From: Lachnospiraceae bacterium Zagget2 | GTDB taxonomy: Bacteria; Bacillota; Clostridia; Lachnospirales; Lachnospiraceae | Length of the DNA: 37,443 bases | Assembly (NCBI GenBank): GCA_001941045.1 | Contig: MSHD01000049.1 | Location: 1 to 37,443 of the forward strand | Direction of reading: 5' to 3' | Shown: piece by piece, positions 7,244-14,242 of the stretch | How the letters are laid out: each line of letters begins with the position of its first letter | How positions within the stretch are numbered: the stretch's first letter is position 1 | Program-made: the position numbers and the translations under genes | The notes under the pieces: model-generated | What the model saw: only the letters and a program-made list of their open reading frames with translations | Told to the model about the DNA's origin: nothing | Databases searched by the model: none

Positions 7244-8671
7244 ATGTTTATAGGAAGGGAAAAAGAACTTGCCAGTCTGCAGGAACTGTATGACCACGCC
7301 GGTTTCGGAATGTCTGTAATCTACGGCAGAAGAAGAATTGGCAAATCCACGCTGATAACAGAATTCACCAGGGACAAAAAAACCATCTTTTACACCGCGA
7401 CCAAAGTAGGTGCAGCACGCAATCTGGAACTATTCGCACAGCAGGTTCTGTTCTTTTTTGACCCATCCTTAAGCGACATCTCCTTCCCTTCCCTGGAGTC
7501 TGTCTTCGATTATATGACGGGTAAGCTTGGCTCTGAAAAAGTAATTCTCGTGATTGACGAGCTGCCATATTGGGCCGAGAAAAACGAAGCATTTCTGTCA
7601 ATCCTGCAAAAATATATCGACACAGAATGGCAGGATAAAAATCTGATGATCATTCTCTGCGGCTCTGCGCTCAGCTTTATGGAAAACAAGGTTCTGAGTG
7701 AAAAAAGTCCGCTGTTCGGCAGAAGAAGCTCGCAGATCAGACTGGAAGCCTTTGACTATAAAACCGCCGCGCTTTTTGTCCCCGGCTATTCTTTCGAGGA
7801 CAAGGCCCTCTGCTATGGCGTCACAGGAGGCGTCGCCAAATATCTTGCCCTGATGGATCCGGAAACAGACATTCACGATAATATCAAACGGCTTTTTTTT
7901 CAGAGGGACGGATACCTCTATGACGAAACACGAAATCTTCTGATGCAGGAGTTTTCAGAAGTAGCGCTTGTCAACAATATCCTCGAACAGATTGCTTCCG
8001 GCATCAATACCGTCAACCAGATTGCGCAGAAAACCGGCGAAAATCTTTCTACGATTCTGTATTCGCTTGACAAACTGATCCATATTGGTCTTGTCCTGAA
8101 AAAGAAGTGCATCACGGAGGAAAAAAACAAAAAGAAAACGCGGTATATTCTGAAGGATCATATGTTTCAGTTCTGGTACCGGTTCATTCCAAAAGCGGTC
8201 AGCGTTATTGAAATGGGGCAGGGGGATCGCTATTATGACAAAATCGTTCAGAATCAGCTGCACACCTACATGGGCAACGTTTTCGAGGATATGTGCCGAT
8301 ACTACACATTGGAACAGGGAATCCAGGGAGCATTCGGTAATTTTCTGACAAATGTCGGAACCTGGTGGGGAGTCGAAACCCTCGATTCTGCTTCCGGAAA
8401 ATATCAGCAATCTGCAGATATTGATGTTGTGGGAATCTCAGATATTGATAAGACTGTTGTTTTAGGAGAATGTAAATTTAAAAGGGAAAAAGTTGACAAG
8501 GATGTTTACGATACGCTGATCCGGCGTTCGGCAGTCATTCATGGTAAATACCGAATCATCCGATACCTGTTTTTCTCCCTGAGCGGGTATACGGACTGGT
8601 TTAAAGCCCTTCCGGGTAATGACGTCGTGCTGTTCACTCTGGAGGATCTTTATCGCGAAACGCCGACATAG
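7244..8671 (+). CDS. AAA ATPase with C-terminal DUF234 nuclease-like domain
   Basis: This 475-aa protein is of the archaeal-ATPase/DUF234 type. The N-terminal domain has Walker A GRRRIGKST (28-36), a Walker B-like segment VILVIDELPYW near 106 and a sensor region IILCGSALSFM. A winged-helix segment follows (about 250-290, IAQKTGENLSTILYSLDKL). The C-terminal DUF234 portion contains ADIDVVGI, then VLGECKFK, which matches the D...ExK core of restriction-endonuclease-like folds. These proteins are widespread and scattered in anaerobes and their physiological role is unsettled; a DNA-processing, defence or selfish-element role is inferred. GGGA sits 7 nt before the ATG. It forms a loose pair with lnt downstream (35-bp gap) but the functions look unrelated. 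Confidence 0.85.
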   Translation: MFIGREKELASLQELYDHAGFGMSVIYGRRRIGKSTLITEFTRDKKTIFYTATKVGAARNLELFAQQVLFFFDPSLSDISFPSLESVFDYMTGKLGSEKVILVIDELPYWAEKNEAFLSILQKYIDTEWQDKNLMIILCGSALSFMENKVLSEKSPLFGRRSSQIRLEAFDYKTAALFVPGYSFEDKALCYGVTGGVAKYLALMDPETDIHDNIKRLFFQRDGYLYDETRNLLMQEFSEVALVNNILEQIASGINTVNQIAQKTGENLSTILYSLDKLIHIGLVLKKKCITEEKNKKKTRYILKDHMFQFWYRFIPKAVSVIEMGQGDRYYDKIVQNQLHTYMGNVFEDMCRYYTLEQGIQGAFGNFLTNVGTWWGVETLDSASGKYQQSADIDVVGISDIDKTVVLGECKFKREKVDKDVYDTLIRRSAVIHGKYRIIRYLFFSLSGYTDWFKALPGNDVVLFTLEDLYRETPT

Positions 8672-8706
8672 CTTTTCAAAAGTTATAAGAAAGGACAGGT
8701 ATTTCC

Positions 8707-10398
8707 ATGTTTTCAGATCACATTCGCCATTTTCTGGAAAGAATAAAACGGCCCGGCGCTCTCTGGGTCATGGCTTCCGGCGTGCTCACAGCCGCCGCCA
8801 TTATCTATCCCCGCTTTGGTCTGCTCGCCTGGGTATCCCTGATCCCTTATTATCTGACCCTGTATCAGATCAGCAACCCGGAGAGCGGAAAACAGCCTCT
8901 GTTCCGGACAGGCTTTCTGTTTGGCCTGAGCTTCTATCTCCCGCTCTTCACCTTTTTCTGTGCGCTTTATCCTCTGGACTCCGCCGGACTCAGCCCAGTG
9001 GAAGCTTTATCGGTCGTCTTACTTGCCCTCTTCGGATTGTCCGCGTTCTACAGCCAGCCGCACGCGCTTCTGCCCTGCGTCCTGCGGCTGCTGCAAAAGC
9101 GGGGCATCCGCAGGCAGCAGGCGTTTCTTGCCCCATTGGCGATCGCGGCTCTCTGGATCCTTGTCGAATGGGCTGACTCGCAGACCTTCCTTGGCATGCC
9201 CTGGGGGCGACTCGCGGTCTCCCAGTACCGGCTGACGCCGCTGATTCAGAGCGCTTCCCTTTTGGGTTCCTGTTTTGTCAGCTTTCTGATCGCTCTTTGC
9301 AACGCTCTGCTGGCACAGGGGATCCGGCAATCTTTTCTGTCAAATGATACGGTCGCTAAAAACACGATTGTGGAGGAAGAATCTACAGGTAATTCGCCTT
9401 TGAAAAACACAATATCCAACAGGCGAAGCCGCGAAAAACATGGTGGGGTTGTCTGCATCTTGTGTGCCGCTGTGCTTTTTGGGGGAAATTTGTTATATGG
9501 AATCATTTCTCTGAACATAGAACCGACGCCCGCCGAAACCATTTCTGTGGCGATCGTCCAGGGCAATCTGTCCACTTCGGAAAAATGGGGAGACGACGGG
9601 GAACTCCTCTCACTGGAACACTATCTGAACATGACGAAGGAACTGTCCGCGGAAGAAGAAGCAGACCTGATCATCTGGACCGAGAGCTGTATTCCCGTTG
9701 TTCTGAACGGATACCCGGAGATATCGCAGCAGATAGCGGAAACTGCCGTGGACTGCGGCGCGGTCATTCTGGTCGGCGCTTATTATTACGATGGAAGCGA
9801 TCACTACAACGCGGTCTACGCCTTCTATCCGGACGGCACAGTGAGCGATCAGCCCTACTGCAAACGCAAACTGGTGGCCTTCGGCGAATATATGCCTCGC
9901 TCCGCTTTTCTGGAATTTCTGGTTCCCGCGCTGGCGGAGCTCAACCTGATGCAGTCCGCGTTCACACCCGGAACGGACAGCGCTGTCTTTTCTACGGATT
10001 TCGGTTCGATCGGGGGACTCGTCTGCTTTGACGCGGTCTTTGAGGGACCTGCCCTCTCCTCGGTGAGAGACAGAGCGGAGCTTCTGGCGCTGCTGAGCAA
10101 CGATGCCTGGTATGACAGCTCCTATGCGGTCTCCAATCTTCTGGGGCACAGCGTGCTGCGCGCGGTGGAAAACGGCCGCTTTGTCGTGCGCGGCGCGAAT
10201 ACCGGAATATCCGCCATTATCGACGCGAAGGGTCGGATCCAGACAGAATCGAATCTGCGGACCGCGGAAGTGATTCGAGGAGAAGTGTCATTTTACAGCC
10301 ACCGCACCCTTTACTCCTATGTGGGAAATCTTTGGGAGCTGGTCTGTTTTTTATATGTCATTGCGCTTTTAAGTATTTTTTCAAATGCAGCCCGATGA
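8707..10398 (+). CDS. lnt: Apolipoprotein N-acyltransferase
   Basis: This 563-aa membrane protein has an N-terminal bundle of hydrophobic helices (about 18-205 and 248-268) and a nitrilase-like extracytoplasmic domain (about 278-530). The catalytic Glu-Lys-Cys triad aligns as Glu326 (IIWTES), Lys386 (CKRKLVAFGEY) and Cys440 (GLVCFD); the usual CYE after the cysteine is CFD here. The family adds the third acyl chain to the N-terminal Cys of lipoproteins, classically in diderms. A polar insert (about 208-247) separates the last membrane helices and looks lineage-specific. AAGGAC lies upstream of ATG 8707. At least three genes in this window encode predicted lipoproteins that could be substrates, along with an Lgt-like gene at 10796-11581. 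Confidence 0.9.
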   Translation: MFSDHIRHFLERIKRPGALWVMASGVLTAAAIIYPRFGLLAWVSLIPYYLTLYQISNPESGKQPLFRTGFLFGLSFYLPLFTFFCALYPLDSAGLSPVEALSVVLLALFGLSAFYSQPHALLPCVLRLLQKRGIRRQQAFLAPLAIAALWILVEWADSQTFLGMPWGRLAVSQYRLTPLIQSASLLGSCFVSFLIALCNALLAQGIRQSFLSNDTVAKNTIVEEESTGNSPLKNTISNRRSREKHGGVVCILCAAVLFGGNLLYGIISLNIEPTPAETISVAIVQGNLSTSEKWGDDGELLSLEHYLNMTKELSAEEEADLIIWTESCIPVVLNGYPEISQQIAETAVDCGAVILVGAYYYDGSDHYNAVYAFYPDGTVSDQPYCKRKLVAFGEYMPRSAFLEFLVPALAELNLMQSAFTPGTDSAVFSTDFGSIGGLVCFDAVFEGPALSSVRDRAELLALLSNDAWYDSSYAVSNLLGHSVLRAVENGRFVVRGANTGISAIIDAKGRIQTESNLRTAEVIRGEVSFYSHRTLYSYVGNLWELVCFLYVIALLSIFSNAAR

Positions 10399-10455
10399 TT
10401 TGCCGTCAAAGCCAGCGTTCCGACCCTGCGATTTCCCATCTATACATTTAATACC

Positions 10456-10737
10456 TTATCGTTGTTCATCAATGACCTCCTGAATCGACGCATAACCCTT
10501 CTTTGAAAATAATTCGTCGAAGTCTCCCTCGCACCCTAATGCGAAGGCTATCTTGATGAGTGACGACAGTGAAATCTCTCCGGTTCGCTCAAAGCGTTTC
10601 AGCGTGCCAAGACTTACGTCTGAACGCTCGCTTAGCTGCACCTGTGTTAATTTCTTCTCCTTCCTCCGCTGACGCATTCTCATCACAATTTCTTTATTTA
10701 CATCGCCTGGAGATTTTAATAAATCGAAATTATTCAT
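10456..10737 (-). CDS. XRE/HipB-like helix-turn-helix regulator, orphan
   Basis: This 93-aa protein has an XRE helix-turn-helix at about 24-75 (MRQRRKEKKLTQVQLSERSD, then SLGTLKRFERTGEISLSSL) and a short tail. The tail (CEGDFDELFSKKGYASIQEV) resembles HipB-type antitoxins that precede a HipA-like kinase. No hipA follows: only 57 bp separate its stop from the convergent end of lnt, so it is an orphan or the toxin was lost. ATG at 10737 begins 7 nt after the predicted -10 box and has no Shine-Dalgarno sequence, suggesting leaderless translation. A TTG 36 bp upstream is in frame but lies inside the promoter. Perfect 19-bp inverted arms flank the promoter. Confidence 0.85.
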   Translation of the reverse strand: MNNFDLLKSPGDVNKEIVMRMRQRRKEKKLTQVQLSERSDVSLGTLKRFERTGEISLSSLIKIAFALGCEGDFDELFSKKGYASIQEVIDEQR

Positions 10738-10738
10738 A

Positions 10739-10793
10739 GATAAAATATTAACCCAAAATTGCCGTTTTAACAAGTTTGGGTTAATATTTTATC
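10739..10793. promoter_or_regulatory. XRE promoter with paired 19-bp inverted operator arms
   Basis: GATAAAATATTAACCCAAA (10739-10757) and its exact reverse complement (10775-10793) are 17 bp apart. On the minus strand the -35 TTGTTA is at 10773-10768 and the -10 TAATAT at 10750-10745, 17 bp apart. One arm therefore covers the -10 box and the other lies just upstream of the -35. This is an ideal layout for autorepression by the XRE protein. The same stem sits 3 bp downstream of the Lgt-like stop and might also slow read-through, but no T-tract follows. Confidence 0.7.
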
Positions 10794-10795
10794 CA

Positions 10796-11581
10796 TTATT
10801 TCCGAACCACTGATCTGCTTTTTAGTGCGTGAATCACCACAACCAGCAGAAGTACGAGGCTGATCCACTGGCTGGTCGACAGGCCGAACCAGATGCCGCG
10901 GGCCGCATCCCCGCGGAAAAACTCGAGAACAAAGCGCAGGGCCGCATAAGCGCCCATATAGAGAAACAGTAAATCGGATTTCTTTTTCAGCCTGTCCTTG
11001 ACGGCCAGCAGCAGGAAAAACAGCAGCAGATGCCCGGCGGCTTCCACCAGCTGGCTCGGAAAGAGCGGGACGCCCGCCGGAGCCAGCGAACCTTCCGGGA
11101 ACACGACGCCCCAGGAGACCTCGACGCCGTAACAGCAGCCGCCCAGGAAACAGCCGATGCGCGCAATGGACATGAAGAGCGGCGTTGCCGGAACGAAGAG
11201 TTCAATGACGGTCTGCCCATCCAGCTCATAGTGCCTGGTGTACAGCCACTGCAGGAGAATCAGCATGAGCGCGCCGCCGTAAAACACCAGGCTGGAAAAT
11301 GCCACCTCCAGAATCAGGCCGGGATTTGCGCTGTAATAAGCCCAGTTCTCAATGATTCCAGGAAGATTGACGAGGAACCCCATCAGCGTACCGCCCACAA
11401 GAATGCTGATGATACAGTTGGCAAAAAGGCTGATGATATGATAGAGCGGCAGTCTGCGGTTCTCCTCCAGCTGCGAGTTGGCGACATTCAGGTAGATAAA
11501 GACCGCCAGAAGCCCCAGCACTGTCATGAACCAGTATCCGCTGATCCGCAAGTCACCGTATGAAAAGATAATCGGACACAT
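10796..11581 (-). CDS. Divergent Lgt-like (prolipoprotein diacylglyceryl transferase family) membrane protein
   Basis: This 261-aa polytopic protein has about seven hydrophobic segments and the overall Lgt layout. The signature region reads ARIGCFLGGCCYG (140-152), keeping the conserved Arg141 but with Cys/Gly in place of the GNFxNxExxG pattern. The loop FYGG (100-103) has Tyr where canonical Lgt has the His of FHGG. The later RFVLEFFRGD block with Arg and Glu is kept. True Lgt transfers diacylglycerol from phosphatidylglycerol to the lipobox Cys; whether this paralogue does so, or modifies another thiol-rich protein, is open. It is the last gene of the TetR cluster, 43 bp after the acidic-repeat gene, and so is probably co-expressed with the Cys/His repeat lipoprotein. 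Confidence 0.8.
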   Translation of the reverse strand: MCPIIFSYGDLRISGYWFMTVLGLLAVFIYLNVANSQLEENRRLPLYHIISLFANCIISILVGGTLMGFLVNLPGIIENWAYYSANPGLILEVAFSSLVFYGGALMLILLQWLYTRHYELDGQTVIELFVPATPLFMSIARIGCFLGGCCYGVEVSWGVVFPEGSLAPAGVPLFPSQLVEAAGHLLLFFLLLAVKDRLKKKSDLLFLYMGAYAALRFVLEFFRGDAARGIWFGLSTSQWISLVLLLVVVIHALKSRSVVRK

Positions 11582-11624
11582 CAGCTACCTCCTCGTCCGC
11601 TCCTTTGGCCGGATTTGCAGCCGT

Positions 11625-12137
11625 CTACTCAGCCGGGTCTCCATTCGACTCGCCTGCCGGTTCATCCGCTGAATCCTCAGCCGGGTCTTCTGACGGATCC
11701 TCGTCCGGCTCCCCGAACGGGTCTTTCTCCGGCTCGACGATGGCTTCGACCAATGCGACAGCCTGAGGAGTTTCCTCTTCGGAGGCAGCGGCCACTTTCT
11801 GTTCTTCTACCTCCGGTTCTGCCTGCTCTGTAGGAAGGGTGTACCCCGCTTCCGCAGCAGATGCACTGACCTGTACACTGACTGCAACTTCCACTACCGA
11901 TTGGACAGATGGATCATCTTCTTTTTCGCCCTCAGATTCTGCCTGCTCTACAGAAAGGGTATACCCCGCTTCCGCAGCAGATACGTTGGCCTGTACAACA
12001 ACTGCAGTTCCATCTACCAAATAGTAAGATTGATACATTTCATCGCAGTAACCAATGAATTCTCCATCTACTTCTTCCACTCCATGATATTCATCACAGA
12101 ACCAGCCTCCACACTCACATTTGATATGGATGTTCAC
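11625..12137 (-). CDS. Acidic low-complexity protein with Cys-rich start, in frame with the preceding gene
   Basis: This 170-aa protein is of unknown family. Residues 1-45 carry Cys7, Cys9, Cys14 and Cys31 with CECGGWFC, continuing the Cys-rich character of the upstream protein. Two copies of an AAEAGYTL..EQAE unit follow at 40-residue spacing. The last ~60 residues are mainly Glu, Asp, Pro and Ala, with DP/EP steps like a cell-wall-spanning or disordered tail. It starts at GTG with GGAG 8 nt upstream. It has no signal peptide of its own. It lies in the same frame as the Cys/His repeat gene, separated only by a TAG and six sense codons, so the pair may be one ancestral 600-aa protein. A separate cytoplasmic product is the alternative. 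Confidence 0.6.
   Translation of the reverse strand: MNIHIKCECGGWFCDEYHGVEEVDGEFIGYCDEMYQSYYLVDGTAVVVQANVSAAEAGYTLSVEQAESEGEKEDDPSVQSVVEVAVSVQVSASAAEAGYTLPTEQAEPEVEEQKVAAASEEETPQAVALVEAIVEPEKDPFGEPDEDPSEDPAEDSADEPAGESNGDPAE
11818..12012. repeat. Direct repeat of ~75 bp at 120-bp period inside the acidic-protein gene
   Basis: The segment beginning at 11818 (TCTGCCTGCTCT...) recurs at 11938, each copy being similar for about 75 bp including CCCCGCTTCCGCAGCAGAT. The spacing is 120 bp, exactly 40 codons, so it is a coding duplication that keeps frame. Confidence 0.75.
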
Positions 12138-12155
12138 ATACGAAACTCCATACTC

Positions 12156-13424
12156 CTATCCAACCTTCTCATACCATTCTTTAATTTCCTGTTCACACTT
12201 CTCACAACACCCGCAGTCCATTGCATAGCAGGCATAGTGCTCACCCTCACACCCCAACAGGGTACTGTGAATTTCCTCTTCCAGTTCTTCTGCACTCACC
12301 TGACACGCATAATGATCTCCGCAGGCCAACAGACTATGATCCCCCGCCGTGTCTGAGAGATGCCCGCAGGCCATGAGACTGTTGCTCGTTTTGCTTTGAC
12401 CGCAACTGCAGTTTTCGCAGGCATAATGTCCGCAGCCAAGCTGGCTGTGATCGTCTTCGTCCGTACAGGCGAAGTGTCCGCAGGCGAACAGGCTGTGATC
12501 GCCGCTCGAGCACTCATAGTGGCCGCAGGCCAGATTCCCGTGATCGCCGCCCTTGCACGAATAGTGGCCGCAGGAGAGTGTATCGTGATCGCCGCCTGCG
12601 CAGGCGTAATGCCCACACTCGAGCAGGCTGTGATCACCGCCATTGCACACATAATGTCCACAGGCCAGCTGGCTGTAATCGATGCCATCTGAAGTGCATA
12701 CATAATGTCCGCAATCCAGCAGACTGTGATCCCCGTCTACGCACGCATAATGTCCGCAGGCCAGCAACGTATGATCGCCGTCCGCGCAGGAGTAATGTCC
12801 ACAGGCCAGCCTTTTCAGATGAGTCCCTTCCTCACACCCATAATGCCCGCATTTCAGCTTCACATGCAGTCCTGACTCACACGCATAGTGCCCGCAGCCC
12901 ATCTTCGTATGTGATCCTGACTCGCAGGCATAGTGTCCGCAGGCGAGCTGGCTGTGATTTCCCGTAGCCGTGCATGCGTAGTGGCCACAGGCAAGCTGCT
13001 CATCATGATCTCCCTCCTCGCACGCGTAATGTCCGCAGTCGAGCTGACTGTGATCTCCCGAAGCCGTGCACTCGTAATGGCCGCAGGGAAGCTGGGCGGT
13101 ATGATCGATAAAATACCCTATTTCGCACCCATAGTGGCCGCAGGCCATTTTTGAGTGATCGCCCGTACAGATACAATGCTCTCCGCAGGCGCCAAGGCCG
13201 TGTCCGGCATGACACGCATAATTCCCGCAGTTCAGCATTTCATGATCATCCGAATTGGCCGAGTCGCCGGGATCCTCCGAGCTGTGTACTCCACAGGCAA
13301 AATACGTCACGCTGCTATACGTGCACCCCTGAAGCGGCGTCGTAACAGTCAGGCACAAAAACGCCATGATCGAAAGTATGATCGCGCTGCGGCGGGGGTT
13401 CCTCTGTTTCTCTTTCTTTCTCAT
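12156..13424 (-). CDS. Secreted Cys/His-rich tandem-repeat lipoprotein (CGHYxC repeats)
   Basis: This 422-aa protein belongs to no family I can name. The N-terminus is an export signal: basic KKEKQRNPRR, a hydrophobic stretch and LQGC, a plausible though atypical lipobox (Cys34). From residue 64 to about 400 it is made of about 21 units of 15-16 residues with the core [x]-C-G-H-Y-x-C-x-x-G-D-H-S-x-L. Fifteen units have exact CGHYxC, one CGHFAC, one CGHL, and four are degenerate. It contains about 50 cysteines (12 percent). Each unit offers two Cys and two His, so metal or heme-type cofactor binding, or a disulphide-rich rod, is plausible (inference). The C-terminal tail has CGCCEKC. It sits 30 bp after tetR and 18 bp before the acidic gene, so it is the core gene of this operon. 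Confidence 0.85.
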   Translation of the reverse strand: MRKKEKQRNPRRSAIILSIMAFLCLTVTTPLQGCTYSSVTYFACGVHSSEDPGDSANSDDHEMLNCGNYACHAGHGLGACGEHCICTGDHSKMACGHYGCEIGYFIDHTAQLPCGHYECTASGDHSQLDCGHYACEEGDHDEQLACGHYACTATGNHSQLACGHYACESGSHTKMGCGHYACESGLHVKLKCGHYGCEEGTHLKRLACGHYSCADGDHTLLACGHYACVDGDHSLLDCGHYVCTSDGIDYSQLACGHYVCNGGDHSLLECGHYACAGGDHDTLSCGHYSCKGGDHGNLACGHYECSSGDHSLFACGHFACTDEDDHSQLGCGHYACENCSCGQSKTSNSLMACGHLSDTAGDHSLLACGDHYACQVSAEELEEEIHSTLLGCEGEHYACYAMDCGCCEKCEQEIKEWYEKVG

Positions 13425-13454
13425 CCTTCTCCTCCTGCAAAAGCTGTGTGAATC

Positions 13455-14144
13455 CTATCCCTGCTGTTTCGAGCTTTCCTCCAGATAACGAAAGATTCCG
13501 GAAATGGTCTCCTTCGCGACTGCCTGAAAATCAAACTGCTTTACAAAATCGACGGCCTCCTGTATCTTCTCCGGCGGGATATCATACAGGCGAAAGGCAT
13601 TTTTCAGGAAGGCCTCGACCTTCTGATCCATCGTGAACCACATATTGCAGGGCACGGTCATAAAGCCCCGCATGATGCCGCCCGTCGCAATTTCCAGAAT
13701 ATAAAAATCCTTCGTCTGAAGCTCCGGCAGATATTCTTTAAAAATATATTCCATCTTGCCTGTCACCCTCTGCTGGATCAGTGCGGAGGTCTTTGGCAGG
13801 GAGTAGGCGGAGCTGTATACGTCCCGCAGGTTCTCATTCAGCTCCACGATATGCAGCTGCAGCGCCGTCTCCGCCGCGTACAGAAGGAGCTTATCCTCCG
13901 TCTTCCCCGCAAGCAGCTTCTCGGAAGTCGAAAACTGGCTCTCCAGGACAAACACGATCAGCTCGCAGAGCACGTCCTCCTTGGTGCGAAAGTGGCTGTT
14001 GAACGCGCCTATGCTGATTCCAAGCTTCGTCGTGATGCTCCGAACCGTGGTATCGGTAAAACCATTTTCCAGAAAACTCTCTGCCGCGGCGTTCAGAATC
14101 CTGCGCCTCATCGCGTCGCTCTGCTCTTTTGAAGTCTTCGCCAT
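13455..14144 (-). CDS. TetR/AcrR family transcriptional regulator
   Basis: This 229-aa protein has the TetR DNA-binding domain at about 7-58 (RRRILNAAAESFLENGF, DTTVRSITTKLGIS, FNSHFRTKEDVL) and an alpha-helical ligand and dimerisation domain. GGAGAG lies 9 nt before the ATG. It is the first gene of a tight minus-strand cluster with the Cys/His repeat lipoprotein, the acidic protein and the Lgt-like protein, which suggests that it controls them. The ligand is unknown. It has its own promoter with TTGACA and a direct repeat in the early transcribed region. Confidence 0.9.
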   Translation of the reverse strand: MAKTSKEQSDAMRRRILNAAAESFLENGFTDTTVRSITTKLGISIGAFNSHFRTKEDVLCELIVFVLESQFSTSEKLLAGKTEDKLLLYAAETALQLHIVELNENLRDVYSSAYSLPKTSALIQQRVTGKMEYIFKEYLPELQTKDFYILEIATGGIMRGFMTVPCNMWFTMDQKVEAFLKNAFRLYDIPPEKIQEAVDFVKQFDFQAVAKETISGIFRYLEESSKQQG

Positions 14145-14165
14145 CCGTTCTTCTCTCCGTTCTTT

Positions 14166-14198
14166 GACGTGTCTTCTTGTTTAATAAGGACGTGTCTT
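14166..14198. promoter_or_regulatory. Direct repeat GACGTGTCTT, candidate TetR site
   Basis: GACGTGTCTT occurs at 14166-14175 and 14189-14198. The copies are 23 bp apart, about two helical turns, just downstream of the -10 box of the tetR promoter. The position fits a roadblock operator. TetR proteins usually bind palindromes, so the assignment is tentative. Confidence 0.4.
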
Positions 14199-14207
14199 TA
14201 TACGCAT

Positions 14208-14236
14208 ACTCTATCATGTTTCGATCGTGATGTCAA
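14208..14236 (-). promoter_or_regulatory. Promoter of the tetR-Cys/His repeat operon
   Basis: Minus strand: TTGACA (14236-14231), 17-bp spacer, TAGAGT (14213-14208). It lies in the 98-bp gap between the GH3 gene and tetR, so the four-gene cluster has its own promoter. Confidence 0.6.
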
Positions 14237-14242
14237 CAAAAA

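Noticed and set aside
10739-10793. Reading the 19-bp dyad as a terminator of the Lgt-like gene
   Set aside because: AT-rich stem without a following T-tract; the promoter elements of the XRE gene fit the arms better.
12200-13240. Regular ~45-bp DNA periodicity that could look like a CRISPR array
   Set aside because: The repeats vary at codon level, have no unique spacers, and keep one open frame encoding the CGHYxC units, so this is a coding repeat.
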